Source: JAJKJG01 sp036389455 (lineage in GTDB: Bacteria > Pseudomonadota > Alphaproteobacteria > Rhizobiales > Beijerinckiaceae). From it: a stretch of 64,000 nucleotides of DNA. The translations under genes and the position numbers were made by a program. The stretch covers positions 14,591 to 78,590 of the forward strand of contig DASVPW010000003.1 in assembly GCA_036389455.1 (NCBI GenBank), in the 5' to 3' direction. Numbering within the stretch: the first letter of the stretch is position 1; every line of letters begins with the position of its first letter. Of this stretch, positions 49,034 through 57,800 are shown one piece after another. A model generated the notes under the pieces. It saw only the letters and a program-made list of their open reading frames with translations, was not told where the DNA came from and did no database searches.

Positions 49034-50725
49034 TTACCGCCGGGCGTCCTCGCCCTCGTAGGTGAAGATGTCGCGGTCCTTCGTCTCGGGCACAAACAGG
49101 AGGCCGATCACGAAGGTCATGAGGGCGACCACGATCGGGTACCAGAGGCCGGAGAAGATGTTGCCGGTCGCCGCCACGATGGCGAAGGCGGTCGGCGGCA
49201 GGAAGCCGCCGAACCAGCCGTTGCCGATGTGGTAGGGCAGGGACATGCCGGTGTAGCGGATGCGGGTCGGGAACAGCTCGACCAGCATCGCGGCGATCGG
49301 CCCGTACACCATCGTCACGTAGACGACGAGGATGAGGAGCAGCCCCGCGACGGCGAGCGCGCGGCCGTCGGTGAGCACCTGGCCGATCGTCGGCGTCTTG
49401 AGGATCGACGGATCGCCCGGCTTCGGATAGCCCGCCGCCTGCGCCGCCGCCACCACCGGGCCGCCGGTCCCGTCGATCGCGGCGACGTCGGTGCCGTTGA
49501 CGGTCGCCTTGAGGGCTGAGCCCGCGGGCCCCGGCAGGAGGTCGTAGTGGATCGAGGCGCTCGCGAGCGTGCGCCGGATGACGTCGCACGGCCGCGTGAA
49601 GGTGCGCACGCCGACGGGGTCGAACAGCGAGCCGCAAGTGGCGGGGTCCGCCGTGAGCTGCACCTTCACCGTATCCGTCGCCGCGATGAGCTTCGGGCTG
49701 GCGATCTTGGCGATCTGCCCGAACAGCGGGAAATAGGTGATCGCCGCGATGAGGCAGCCGGCGAGCAGGATCGGCTTGCGGCCGATCTTGTCCGACAGCC
49801 AGCCGAACAGGATGAAGAACGGCGTGCCGACGAGGAGCGAGAGCGCGATGAGGAGGTTCGCCGTCGTGCCGTCGACCTTGAGCGTCTGGGTCAGGAAGAA
49901 CAGGGCGTAGAACTGGCCCGTGTACCAGACGACCGCCTGGCCGGCGGTGCCGCCGAGGAGCGCGAGGATCGCGATCTTGGCGTTCTCCCAGCGGCCGAAG
50001 GCCTCGGTGAGCGGCGCCTTCGAGCGCGTGCCCTCCTCCTTCATCTTCTGGAAGGCCGGGCTCTCGGCGAGCTGCAGCCGGATCCAGATCGAGAAGCCGA
50101 GGAGGATGATCGACAGCAGGAACGGGATGCGCCAGCCGTAGTCGGCGAAGGCCTCCGGCGTCATGCTGAGCCGCAGCGTCAGGATGACGACGAGGGACAG
50201 GAACAGGCCAACGGTCGCGGTCGTCTGGATCCACGAGGTGTAGAAGCCGCGCCGCCCCTGGGGCGAGTGCTCGGCGACGTAGGTCGCGGCGCCGCCGTAC
50301 TCGCCGCCGAGCGCGAGGCCCTGCAGCAGGCGGCAGATGATGAAGAGCACAGGCGCCGCGTAGCCGATCGTCTTGAAGCCGGGCAGGAGGCCGACCACGA
50401 AGGTCGCGATGCCCATGATCGTCATGGTGACGAGGAAGGTGTACTTGCGCCCGATGAGGTCGCCGAGGCGGCCGAAGAACAGGGCCCCGAAGGGACGCAC
50501 GGCGAAGCCCGCCGCGAAGCCGAACAGGACGAAGATGAACTTCGCCGGGTCGTTGTCGCCGGGCACGAAGTTCTGCGCGATGTTCGCCGCGAGCGAGCCC
50601 GCGAGGTAGAAGTCGTACCACTCGAAGACGGTGCCGGCCGAGGAGGCGACGATCACCTTCCTCTCTTCGGCGGTCATGGGGCGCGGTCCGACGTCGGTCC
50701 GCGTTGCCCCGGTTGCAGTCGCCAT
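49034..50725 (-). CDS. MFS transporter of the metabolite:H+ symporter type
   Basis: A 563-residue major facilitator of the MHS (ProP/KgtP-like) group with 12 spans. 'SAGTVFEWYDFYLAGSLA' at the first span, 'GRLGDLIGRKYTF' in the loop after span two and 'QGLALGGEYGGAATYVAEH' at span four are diagnostic. An extra soluble segment of about 110 residues with Cys and Asp lies between late spans (about 370-460), which is unusual for the family and probably periplasmic. The substrate is likely a carboxylic acid or osmolyte but is not shown. GGAGG precedes the ATG at 50725; a terminator follows. Confidence 0.9.
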   Translation of the reverse strand: MATATGATRTDVGPRPMTAEERKVIVASSAGTVFEWYDFYLAGSLAANIAQNFVPGDNDPAKFIFVLFGFAAGFAVRPFGALFFGRLGDLIGRKYTFLVTMTIMGIATFVVGLLPGFKTIGYAAPVLFIICRLLQGLALGGEYGGAATYVAEHSPQGRRGFYTSWIQTTATVGLFLSLVVILTLRLSMTPEAFADYGWRIPFLLSIILLGFSIWIRLQLAESPAFQKMKEEGTRSKAPLTEAFGRWENAKIAILALLGGTAGQAVVWYTGQFYALFFLTQTLKVDGTTANLLIALSLLVGTPFFILFGWLSDKIGRKPILLAGCLIAAITYFPLFGQIAKIASPKLIAATDTVKVQLTADPATCGSLFDPVGVRTFTRPCDVIRRTLASASIHYDLLPGPAGSALKATVNGTDVAAIDGTGGPVVAAAQAAGYPKPGDPSILKTPTIGQVLTDGRALAVAGLLLILVVYVTMVYGPIAAMLVELFPTRIRYTGMSLPYHIGNGWFGGFLPPTAFAIVAATGNIFSGLWYPIVVALMTFVIGLLFVPETKDRDIFTYEGEDARR

Positions 50726-51162
50726 GGTTTCCTCCACAGGTTCGGCGTTGGTGCCGTGCGCTGCCGCCGCGCCGGCGCTTGTCGGCGGCCGCGGCGGCAT
50801 CCCGAACGCGCCGTCCGGGCAGCCGGACGGACGCACTCCCCCTCCTTGGGTGACGCTACCCCTAGCGAAGCCGGCGGCGGCGGAAAATGCTCAATTCGTC
50901 TTGAGACTTAGGTCGTTCGACAAAAGTCGAGGACAGCGCCTTGCGCCGCGGGTCCGTGTCCCGGCTGGCGAAATGGCTTCTCGAAGAAGGCCGAAAACCC
51001 CTCCACGCCCTCTCCGTCCGCTTCGCGTTCTACGATTTCGCCCGCTTCATAAGACCTTGTCTTTGGAAGTTGCGGACATCGTGAAGCTGGTAGAGGCTGC
51101 GGAGGCGAAGCCCGGAAAGCGCGGCCCTTGCCGGAAGAGGGCGCAGGTCGAGGGTGGTCGAA
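50726..51162. other. Divergent gap with transposase debris
   Basis: This 437-base gap separates the transporter gene from the ABC binding-protein gene. Positions 50960-51140 hold a degenerate transposase end, described separately. The part up to 50950 should carry the transporter's promoter; I see no clear promoter and no further gene. Confidence 0.6.
50960..51140 (+). mobile_element. Remnant of an insertion-sequence transposase, C-terminal end
   Basis: Three short frames in succession resemble the C-terminus of an IS1-like DDE transposase of Hyphomicrobiales: 'NGFSKKAEN', then 'LHALSVRFAFYDFARF', then 'HKTLSLEVADIVKLVEAA' ending in 'KPGKRGPCRKR'. The pattern FSKKxEN ... YxFxRxHKTL ... GKRGPYxKR is what I recall from intact copies. 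At least two frameshifts separate the pieces and the rest of the element is gone, so it cannot move. Confidence 0.6.
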
Positions 51163-52140
51163 ATGAGGCGGCGGGAGTTCATCGGGCTCGGCGGCGTTCT
51201 TCTGGTCGCCTCCGCGGCGTCGGCGCAGCCAAGGGGCAAGGTCCACCGAATCGGGTTTCTGAGCGCGGGGCCGCCGCTGGCGCAAACGAGCGAGCAGTTG
51301 GTGGCATTCACGAGGGCCATGGCCCGCCTCGGGTATGGGCTCGGCGAGAATCTGGCGATCGAGATCCGCGGCGCCGGAGGCCGGCTCGACCGTCTGCCGG
51401 CCCTCGTGCAGGAGCTCATCGACGCCAAGGCCGACGTGCTGGTCGTCAACGGCTATCCGACCGCCGTGGCGGCCAAGGCGAGCGGCCACCCGACCGTGGC
51501 GGCGATCGGAACGGGCGACGCGGTGTTGACCGGGCTCGTCCAGAGCTTCGCGCATCCGGGCGGCAACATCACCGGGATTTCCGAATCCGCGGGCGAGCTT
51601 TCGACGAAGCGCCTCGGCCTCCTGAAGGAGCTTCTGCCCAACCTTCGCCAGGTCGCCATGTTGTGGAACCAGGACGACCTCGGAATGACCCTACGCTACC
51701 GCGCGTCCTCGGAAGCAGCCGAGAAGCTCGGGATCAAGGTTCAGGCGCTCGGGGTGCGGGCACCGGACGAGTTCGAGGCGGCGTTTGCCGCCATGGACGC
51801 CGATCGCCCGGATGCGATCCTGATGGTCGCGGACTCGTTGACCAATCTCAACCGGCAGCGCGTCATCGACTTTGCCCGGCAGCGCCGCACGCCGGCGATC
51901 TATGAGCTCGCTTTCATCGTTCGCGACGGCGGCCTGATGTCGTACGGTCCGAGCCTGTCCGAGCATTACGAGCGCGCGGCGGCTCTCACGGACCGCATCC
52001 TCCGCGGCGCGAAGCCTGGCGATCTGCCGTTCGAGCAGCCCACCCGCTACGTCTTCGCGTTCAATCTCAAGACCGCGAAGGCGATCGGGCTGGAGCCCCC
52101 GCCCATGCTCATCGCCCGTGCCGACGAGGTCGTCGAGTAG
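51163..52140 (+). CDS. ABC transporter substrate-binding protein (TrpX/ABC_sub_bind family)
   Basis: A 325-residue periplasmic binding protein. The N-terminus 'MRRREFIGLGGVLLVASAAS' is a Tat-like signal (RRREF) and is followed by 'HRIGFLSAGPP', 'LGYGLGENLAIEIRGAGG' and 'HPGGNITGISE', landmarks of the ABC_sub_bind family. No permease or ATPase gene is nearby, as is common for this expanded family in Hyphomicrobiales. The ligand is unknown. ATG 51163 begins at the signal; GTG 51154 would add three residues. A transposase remnant ends 22 bases upstream. Confidence 0.9.
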   Translation: MRRREFIGLGGVLLVASAASAQPRGKVHRIGFLSAGPPLAQTSEQLVAFTRAMARLGYGLGENLAIEIRGAGGRLDRLPALVQELIDAKADVLVVNGYPTAVAAKASGHPTVAAIGTGDAVLTGLVQSFAHPGGNITGISESAGELSTKRLGLLKELLPNLRQVAMLWNQDDLGMTLRYRASSEAAEKLGIKVQALGVRAPDEFEAAFAAMDADRPDAILMVADSLTNLNRQRVIDFARQRRTPAIYELAFIVRDGGLMSYGPSLSEHYERAAALTDRILRGAKPGDLPFEQPTRYVFAFNLKTAKAIGLEPPPMLIARADEVVE

Positions 52141-52193
52141 ATCCGGAATCCAAAAGGCCCCATTACCCGGCGGAGCGATGGAGCGGCAGAGCG

Positions 52194-52817
52194 ATGCCTT
52201 TGCGCCCTGAGGGTACTCAAGGGTACGGCGAAAACGCCGGCAAGCTCGTTGCCGATTACGAGAGCCTCCGTTTCGAGGACGTGCAACGCGAAGTGCTCCA
52301 CCTCTTTCCGCTTCCTCCGGCTCGGGTCCTCGACGTCGGCGCGGGCACCGGGCGCGACGCCGCCTCCTTAAGCCGCATCGGCCACAGGGTCGTTGCCGTC
52401 GAGCCGACGCCGGAGCTTCGGGCTGCGGGCGAGCGCCTCCGCTCCGGTCTTAGCGTGACGTGGGTCGACGACGCCCTGCCGGAGCTGGCGCGCGTGGCTG
52501 CGCCCGAGGGCGGGTTCGACCTCATCCTTCTCACCGCGGTGTGGATGCATCTGGACGCCGGCGCGCGAGGAACGGCCATGGCGCGGCTTGCCGAACTCGT
52601 TGCCGCGTCGGGGCTGATCACGATCTCGCTCCGGCATGGTCCCGTCCCGCCCGGGCGACGGATGTTCGACGTGACCGGGGCCGAGACAGCCGTACTGGCC
52701 GGCCGGCACGGGCTCCGCCGTGTCCATGAGAGCATGCGCGAGGACATGCGCGCGCGGCGGGATATCAGTTGGACATACCTGGCGTTGGCGGGCCCGCGAT
52801 GGACACCGCCCCGGTGA
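52194..52817 (+). CDS. Class I SAM-dependent methyltransferase
   Basis: A 207-residue Rossmann-fold methyltransferase. Motif I is 'VLDVGAGTGRDAASL', followed by the acidic 'VAVEPTPELR' that binds the SAM ribose, and 'FDLILLTAVWMHL' is motif IV. The acceptor is unknown. It begins with 'GYGENAGKLVADYESLRFED', a usual N-terminus for this group. It lies 53 bases after the ABC binding-protein gene on the same strand, with no evident functional link. Confidence 0.88.
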   Translation: MPLRPEGTQGYGENAGKLVADYESLRFEDVQREVLHLFPLPPARVLDVGAGTGRDAASLSRIGHRVVAVEPTPELRAAGERLRSGLSVTWVDDALPELARVAAPEGGFDLILLTAVWMHLDAGARGTAMARLAELVAASGLITISLRHGPVPPGRRMFDVTGAETAVLAGRHGLRRVHESMREDMRARRDISWTYLALAGPRWTPPR

Positions 52818-52954
52818 TCTGCGGAACATCGGAAGCGGATCGTCGGCCCCTCCCAAACTCAACGACCCGATACCCGCGCCGCCCGCGGCGTGACTCAGGG
52901 GGCGCCTTCGTCTATGCTGGCTTTCGAGGAGGCGGAGTAACGGAGTGTCGTTTC

Positions 52955-53533
52955 ATGCGACGCCTATCGCCTTTCCTCGTCCTTGCCGCCGCAGCCCTGA
53001 TCCTCGGCCCCTTCGCGGGTGACGCGTCCGCGGGGCCGCGGTCCTTCGGTCACGGCGTCCGGGGCGGCGGCAAGCTCGCCGTCGCCGGCCATCGCGGGAT
53101 CCGGCACGCCGGCCTGCACCGGCTCGGCCACGGCCGCTTCGTCCATCATCGGCTCGGGCATCACCGCTTCGGGCACGGCTTTCACCGCGGCGCCTTCCTG
53201 GGGAGCCCGTGGGCCTACGTCGACGGTTACGGCTACGGCTCCGGCGCGCCGGTGAACGTCGCGGTCGAGCAGAACGTCGTCGCCGGCGGCCATGGTCCGC
53301 CCGGCCTCCTCGACCTGCCGGCCTCGGCCGGCATCCGCTCCGAGAGCGCCGCGCAGCCGGTGATCTACGTCATCCGGTCCGGGCCCGGCCGCCTCGGGCG
53401 CACGGGCCATGGCCATCGGCCGGGCGCCAAGGTGGTGTCGCTCGCGGCCGGGACGCGCGCGGCCGGCGGATCGCCCGGGCCCGGCGCCGCCGGGCCGCGG
53501 ATCGTCGAGGTCACGGCGCCGCGGGGCCTGTAG
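52955..53533 (+). CDS. Secreted Gly/His-rich protein of unknown function
   Basis: A 192-residue protein with a signal peptide (about 1-26, cut near 'GDASA') and a mature part that begins with a His/Gly-rich stretch (about 30-90: 'GHGRFVHHRLGHHRFGHG'), which could bind metal ions. The rest is Gly/Ala/Pro-rich with 'PVIYVIRSGPGR' near 130. No family is recognised. The ATG at 52955 is preferred because the signal peptide starts there. The 3' end overlaps the convergent rlmB by 23 bases. Confidence 0.65.
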   Translation: MRRLSPFLVLAAAALILGPFAGDASAGPRSFGHGVRGGGKLAVAGHRGIRHAGLHRLGHGRFVHHRLGHHRFGHGFHRGAFLGSPWAYVDGYGYGSGAPVNVAVEQNVVAGGHGPPGLLDLPASAGIRSESAAQPVIYVIRSGPGRLGRTGHGHRPGAKVVSLAAGTRAAGGSPGPGAAGPRIVEVTAPRGL

Positions 53534-54329
53534 CGGACCGGCGCGGGAGCCGGCTCGACAGGGCGTAGAGCGCGACCGCGGCGGCGTTCGAGACGTTGAG
53601 GCTTTTGATCGCGCCCGGCATGTCGAGCCGCGCGACCGCGTCGCAGCACTCCCGCGTGCGCCGGCGCAGGCCCTTGCCCTCGGCGCCGAGCACGAGCGCG
53701 AGCGGCCGGCGCACCGCGACGTCGCCGAGCGCCACGTCGCCGTCCGAATCGAAGCCGACCCTGAGGAAGCCGCGCTCGCCCAGGGCGATCAGCGCCTCGG
53801 CGAGGTTCTTCACGGCGAGGAAGGGCGCGTGCTCGAGCCCGCCGGACGCGGCCTTGGCGAGGACGCCGGTCGCCGACGGGCTGTGCCGGGCGGTCGTCAC
53901 GACGGCGTCGGCCCCGAAGGCGGCCGCGGTGCGCACGATCGCCCCGACGTTGTGGGGGTCGGTGACCTGGTCGAGGACGACGACGAGCGCGTCCCCGGGC
54001 AGCGTCTCGAGAGTCGGGGAGGGCAGGGGATCGGCCTCGAGGAAGAGGCCCTGGTGCACGGCGTCCGGAGGGGCGAGGCGGCCGATCGCGTCCGGGCGCA
54101 CGATCTCGACCGCGACCGGCAGCTCGCCGAGGTTCCCGAGCGCCTCGGCGAGGCGGCGGGCCGAGTTCTCGGTCGCGAGCAGGCGGCGGACCGCGCGGCG
54201 GCGGTTGCGCAGGGCTTCGACCACGGGATGCCAGCCGTAGAGGACGACGCGGTCGTCGTCGGGGCCGCCCCGGTCGTCCTCCCAGCGGCGCCTCGGCCCG
54301 CCACCCTTGTCCCAGCGATGCTCGCCCAT
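53511..54329 (-). CDS. rlmB: 23S rRNA (guanosine-2'-O-)-methyltransferase RlmB
   Basis: Methylates the 2'-OH of a conserved guanosine in the peptidyl-transferase region of 23S rRNA (G2251 in E. coli numbering). The 272-residue protein has an N-terminal L30e-like RNA-binding part with 'LYGWHPVVEALRNRRR', then the SPOUT domain: 'LDQVTDPHNVGAIVRTAAAF', 'LVLGAEGKGLRR' and 'IPGA...SLNVSNAAAVALY' (here 'MPGAIKSLNVSNA'). The first 25 residues are basic and acidic low complexity. It is divergent from the tRNA-Tyr/Gly unit. Confidence 0.93.
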   Translation of the reverse strand: MGEHRWDKGGGPRRRWEDDRGGPDDDRVVLYGWHPVVEALRNRRRAVRRLLATENSARRLAEALGNLGELPVAVEIVRPDAIGRLAPPDAVHQGLFLEADPLPSPTLETLPGDALVVVLDQVTDPHNVGAIVRTAAAFGADAVVTTARHSPSATGVLAKAASGGLEHAPFLAVKNLAEALIALGERGFLRVGFDSDGDVALGDVAVRRPLALVLGAEGKGLRRRTRECCDAVARLDMPGAIKSLNVSNAAAVALYALSSRLPRRSATGPAAP

Positions 54330-54391
54330 CGCCCGTCTCTACAAGGACGCGCGCCCCATTCCTATATCCATGCGGCCGAGGGCGGCGCCGG

Positions 54392-54419
54392 TTGACACTG
54401 CCGGGGCCCTCACCATAAG
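54392..54419 (+). promoter_or_regulatory. Promoter of the tRNA-Tyr/tRNA-Gly unit
   Basis: TTGACA at 54392-54397 is a perfect -35 box; after 16 bases comes CATAAG at 54414-54419, a fair -10 box. tRNA-Tyr begins 57 bases further on the same strand. Confidence 0.65.
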
Positions 54420-54476
54420 AGCGCCCTCGCAAACCGCCGGCCTGCCTTACGGTCCTTGGGCCTTGCGTTTCGCGAC

Positions 54477-54562
54477 GGGGGAATGTCCCGAGCGGCAAAG
54501 GGGGCGGACTGTAAATCCGCTGGCTGACGCCTTCGTAGGTTCGAGTCCTACTTCCCCCACCA
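54477..54562 (+). tRNA. tRNA-Tyr (anticodon GTA)
   Basis: A class II tRNA of 86 bases including CCA. Acceptor arms GGGGGAA and TTCCCCC, anticodon loop CTGTAAA between GCGGA and TCCGC (anticodon GTA), a long variable arm, T-arm TAGG-TTCGAGT-CCTA, discriminator A and an encoded CCA. Confidence 0.97.
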
Positions 54563-54577
54563 TCGCGTCCGTGGTCA

Positions 54578-54622
54578 GGTGTCGGTCGTCGGTGTTCGGT
54601 CGACGGTCGACGGTCGATTAAC
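54578..54622 (+). repeat. Short tandem GTCGGT/GACGGTC repeats between tRNAs
   Basis: The spacer between tRNA-Tyr and tRNA-Gly contains repeated units related to GTCGGT and GTCGACGGTCGAC. They are imperfect and partly palindromic; they look like a short dispersed repeat rather than a gene. Confidence 0.5.
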
Positions 54623-54637
54623 GACGACTACGCGTCC

Positions 54638-54711
54638 GCGGGTGTAGCTCAATGGTAGAGCAACAGCCTTCCAAGCTGATGACGAGGGTTCGATTCCCTT
54701 CACCCGCTCCA
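54638..54711 (+). tRNA. tRNA-Gly (anticodon TCC)
   Basis: A 74-base tRNA with acceptor arms GCGGGTG and CACCCGC, D-arm GCTC/GAGC, anticodon loop CTTCCAA between ACAGC and GCTGA (anticodon TCC), T-arm GAGGG-TTCGATT-CCCTT, discriminator T and an encoded CCA. It is 75 bases after tRNA-Tyr and probably in the same transcript. The order tRNA-Tyr, tRNA-Gly and later tRNA-Trp is usual upstream of the ribosomal protein region. Confidence 0.97.
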
Positions 54712-54734
54712 GCTTCCCTTTCGGGGGATCGGAC

Positions 54735-55778
54735 CTAATCGAGGCCAAGCCGAAGCCGAAGCCGGGAAAGGCTCCTGGATTCCCGCGCCGCGAGTTCGCG
54801 CAGCAACGCCGACCGATAGGTTCCACGGGAGCCTAAATGTGCGCGGCTCAAGGCCGTCGCCGATGCGACCGCCAGTTCGTGGATCGAGAGCGGCAGGATG
54901 ACTTCCTCCTGGTCGTCGCTGGAGCCGAGCGCGCGCACGAGCTCCTGGTGAGCCATCACCTGCATGATGCCGTAGGCGAGGTTGCGATGCTGGTTCGAGA
55001 GCTTGTGCCACCGGCGCCCTCGCGTCGAGGCATGACGCCCAAGGATCAGAGCCGATTGCCCGGAAAGCGTGATCGCGGCAGCGGTGTTCGTAGGTGCGGG
55101 AATCGGCAAGACGCTCCCGACATGATGTCCCAGCTTCAAGACCCGCTTCGTCACCTGCTCGGAATCCCAGAGCTGCCAGTCATCGTCCGCGATCCGGCAC
55201 GGCGTGAGAAGGCTGAAAGGGGAGCGGGACGGTCCCTGTTCCGTCCCTCCGGCCACCATGGCAGTCAGGGCCTTCAGCAGCGTCCGGCCGAGCTCGCTCA
55301 GCTTCGTCGGAGTAGGAGGATCCGCGTCGGCGATCACGAACTGGTCGCCCCGGCGCAGCCTCAGGATTTCCTCCAGCCAATCGTCGAGTTCCATCCCGTC
55401 CCGCGGGATGCAGGTCAGGATCAGTCCTTCCGTGTGGCGCCAGCCGAAGGCCTCCAGCTTGACGTCGACCCTGCGCGCGATGTCGCGGACCCGCTTCGGC
55501 ATCCTGACGGCCAAGGGTATCCCGAGTCGCCACGCGCGATAGCCGTCGAGTTGGGAGGTAGGCCGGTCGCACCACATGGACCAGAAGCTATGCCCATGAT
55601 GGATCGCCCAGGGGAGGACGAATGGGTCGCAAGGCTGATTCTGAGCCAGCGTAGCAAAACAGGCCTCGTAGTTGCTGCGTTGCGCCAGCTGGCGTTCGGA
55701 TCCCAACGAGGGGGGATCCGCAAGCAGGCGCGTTCCTCCCACCCAGATCAGGCTGAACCGGAAATTCTGGACCAGCAT
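54735..55778 (-). CDS. Protein of unknown function beside tRNA-Gly
   Basis: A 347-residue soluble protein with no family I recognise and no signal peptide or membrane span. It has a central part with 'PRDGMELDDWLEEILRLRRGD' (near 125-145) and an Arg/Leu-rich C-terminus ('SRSLSRLRLRLGLD'). GC content is a little lower than in neighbouring core genes. It is convergent with the tRNA-Tyr/Gly unit, ending 23 bases from tRNA-Gly, and its position splits the tRNA genes from tRNA-Trp. It may be acquired DNA. The start is the first in-frame ATG (55778). Confidence 0.6.
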   Translation of the reverse strand: MLVQNFRFSLIWVGGTRLLADPPSLGSERQLAQRSNYEACFATLAQNQPCDPFVLPWAIHHGHSFWSMWCDRPTSQLDGYRAWRLGIPLAVRMPKRVRDIARRVDVKLEAFGWRHTEGLILTCIPRDGMELDDWLEEILRLRRGDQFVIADADPPTPTKLSELGRTLLKALTAMVAGGTEQGPSRSPFSLLTPCRIADDDWQLWDSEQVTKRVLKLGHHVGSVLPIPAPTNTAAAITLSGQSALILGRHASTRGRRWHKLSNQHRNLAYGIMQVMAHQELVRALGSSDDQEEVILPLSIHELAVASATALSRAHLGSRGTYRSALLRELAARESRSLSRLRLRLGLD

Positions 55779-55940
55779 GTTGACTTCAGCCTTGCGTCGT
55801 TCCTAAATATCTTCCGACCAACGGGAGCTACATCGTCTCACCCAAAGGGGTGATGGCATAGGGTTGCGGAAGTCGTACACGTCCTGAGAAATGCAGCCTT
55901 CGCAGACGATGCCTTGGCGGGTTCCGGGAACTCGCAATGG

Positions 55941-57506
55941 TCACGACGAACGGCCCCGCCGCAGGAAGCTGCGCGGGGCCGCTTCTCGTTTCACGATCTT
56001 GTCGAGGGTCGCACGCTTGACCTCCATCGGCCCGGCGATGACATCTGTTTCCCATCGCGTCGACGGGCCAAGGCCCTGACGTCCGAGAACCCCGTCCTTC
56101 AGGCGCTGCCAGCGGGACCGCAGGTCCAGCATTCCGCGTGCGTTGAAGGCGCGCGGCAGGGCGCGGTCGGCGAGAGGCTGGTCGAGCCAGCCGTCGACCC
56201 GCCGCGCGTTTTCGGGCGAGAGCGGACCTTCGAGCACGGCGCCGGGGACGATCCAGGTCTTGTCCGCGGCCTCGGAAAATCCGGGAAGCTCGAACACCCT
56301 GCCGCGGCGCCCCCGGCGCTCCCAGGGAAAAGACCGGAGGTAAAAGCTCGATTTCCTGTGTGCAATCTTGCGCAATACATCCGGGGGGCTGTCCGAGGCC
56401 GAGAGGAAGCGGCGTCGCACATAGGCCTGGACGCGTGCCGCCGCGGCATCCATGAGCCAGCCGACGATCCAGGTCACCAGGAGGTACAGAAGAGGGAAAA
56501 ACGTCAGCGACAGCGCCCACAAGCCCACCACGTCCTGGAGCCGGTACTTGTCCGAGATGTCGTAGTTCCACACCTCGAAGATGAACCACGCGATAAATCC
56601 GGAGGTCGTGATCGCAGCCACCCAGAAGGGCGGCGACGTCCAGTCCGCCGGGAGCGCGGACTGCCACAGCCGGGCTTTCAGCCAGGCGGCGGCCACCAAG
56701 GTCAGCAGGCCTGGAAGCAGCAGCAGCGAGGGGAGGGCGAATGCCTTGAGGGCATCGCCGAGACCGGGCACGCCGACCTCGATCGACACGTCCGCAAGCT
56801 TCTCGAACGGCTGCGTGCCCCAGGCTCCCGCCATTTCCACGCGCAACGTCACCGGATGGGCGCGCGGGCTGTAGCGCTTGGCGTTGCCGAGCTGAACGCT
56901 CCCCACGATCACGGTCGTGCCGTAGGCGGGGACGACCGTTTCCGGCGCGCTCTTGAAGTTGAACTCCAGGAAGTCGGGTCCGAATGCCCGCGAGACATTC
57001 GTCACGCGTACGGCCTCGCCCGATTTATTGTCGAGGACGAGCCGAATGTCGCCGGGGCTGCGCTCGGTCAGGACCTGGAAGCCGCTTTCGAGCTTCACCG
57101 TGATCGCCGTTTCCGGATTGGGGGCGACGCTGCCCTTTATCGACGCCAGCGCCTCGCGGCCTGCATTGCCGGGCGTCGCCGCGTAGACGAGCCGAACAGG
57201 GATGGCGACCTCGGCCGCCGCGAGCGCATCGGCCTTGATCGTGACCTTCCAGGAGCGGTCGCCCGAACCGGGAGCTCCGAGCGGCTCGATCGATGCCTTG
57301 ATGCCTCTCGGCTCGACTACGGAAAGCTCGAATACCTTCACGGCGAGGCCGTCGGGCACGGCGGCGGTCACGATGGCGACCGCCTCTCCCACCGATCTGA
57401 TGAGGCTGACCTGTCCGGGCGCGACGTCGAGCTTGACCCTGTCGTTTTCCGCCGCGCTCGCAAGCCCGGGAGCCAACAAGATCAGAACCAGAAGCAGGTA
57501 GTGCAT
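55941..57506 (-). CDS. Membrane protein of unknown function with large periplasmic domain
   Basis: A 521-residue protein with a signal peptide (about 1-18), a periplasmic beta-rich domain of about 225 residues ('KLDVAPGQVSLIRSVGEAV' at its start), two to three membrane spans (about 258-280, 300-320, 330-360) and a basic cytoplasmic tail. No family is recognised. ATG 57506 starts the signal peptide; an ATG at 57521 would add five residues. The last codons overlap a GC-rich hairpin (55952-55980, GGCCCCGC...GCGGGGCC) that looks like an old terminator, so the C-terminus may have been extended by a lost stop. Confidence 0.68.
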   Translation of the reverse strand: MHYLLLVLILLAPGLASAAENDRVKLDVAPGQVSLIRSVGEAVAIVTAAVPDGLAVKVFELSVVEPRGIKASIEPLGAPGSGDRSWKVTIKADALAAAEVAIPVRLVYAATPGNAGREALASIKGSVAPNPETAITVKLESGFQVLTERSPGDIRLVLDNKSGEAVRVTNVSRAFGPDFLEFNFKSAPETVVPAYGTTVIVGSVQLGNAKRYSPRAHPVTLRVEMAGAWGTQPFEKLADVSIEVGVPGLGDALKAFALPSLLLLPGLLTLVAAAWLKARLWQSALPADWTSPPFWVAAITTSGFIAWFIFEVWNYDISDKYRLQDVVGLWALSLTFFPLLYLLVTWIVGWLMDAAAARVQAYVRRRFLSASDSPPDVLRKIAHRKSSFYLRSFPWERRGRRGRVFELPGFSEAADKTWIVPGAVLEGPLSPENARRVDGWLDQPLADRALPRAFNARGMLDLRSRWQRLKDGVLGRQGLGPSTRWETDVIAGPMEVKRATLDKIVKREAAPRSFLRRGRSS

Positions 57507-57723
57507 GTCCTTTAGAACCAATCCGGCCGCACGAGCTTATACTAACGGTTTTTATGGGTCACGCGATCTGACCTATGGTCCGGCCCGGCCGGCGGGCGCT
57601 TCGACAGCTTGCCGGATTGGCCCGGAACACCAGGCCGATGGTGCGGCAGCGGAGCGCTTGCGCCGCCGCCCGCCTTCCGGCATGGAAGCAGCGCGCCGGC
57701 GGGCCTCGCCGGCGTTCCGCCGA

Positions 57724-57800
57724 AGGAGTGTAGCTCAACTGGCTAGAGCACCGGTCTCCAAAACCGGGGGTTGGGGGTTCGAGTCCCTCCACTCCTGCCA
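57724..57800 (+). tRNA. tRNA-Trp (anticodon CCA)
   Basis: A 77-base tRNA: acceptor arms AGGAGTG and CACTCCT, D-arm GCTC/GAGC, anticodon loop CTCCAAA between CCGGT and ACCGG (anticodon CCA), T-arm TGGGG-TTCGAGT-CCCTC, discriminator G and an encoded CCA. In alphaproteobacteria tRNA-Trp usually lies directly before secE; here 4.2 kb of other genes come between. Confidence 0.97.

Noticed and set aside
55952..55980. GGCCCCGC/GCGGGGCC hairpin as terminator of the 55941-57506 gene
   Set aside because: It lies inside the last codons of that frame and lacks a T-run on the minus strand, so it is only mentioned with the gene.
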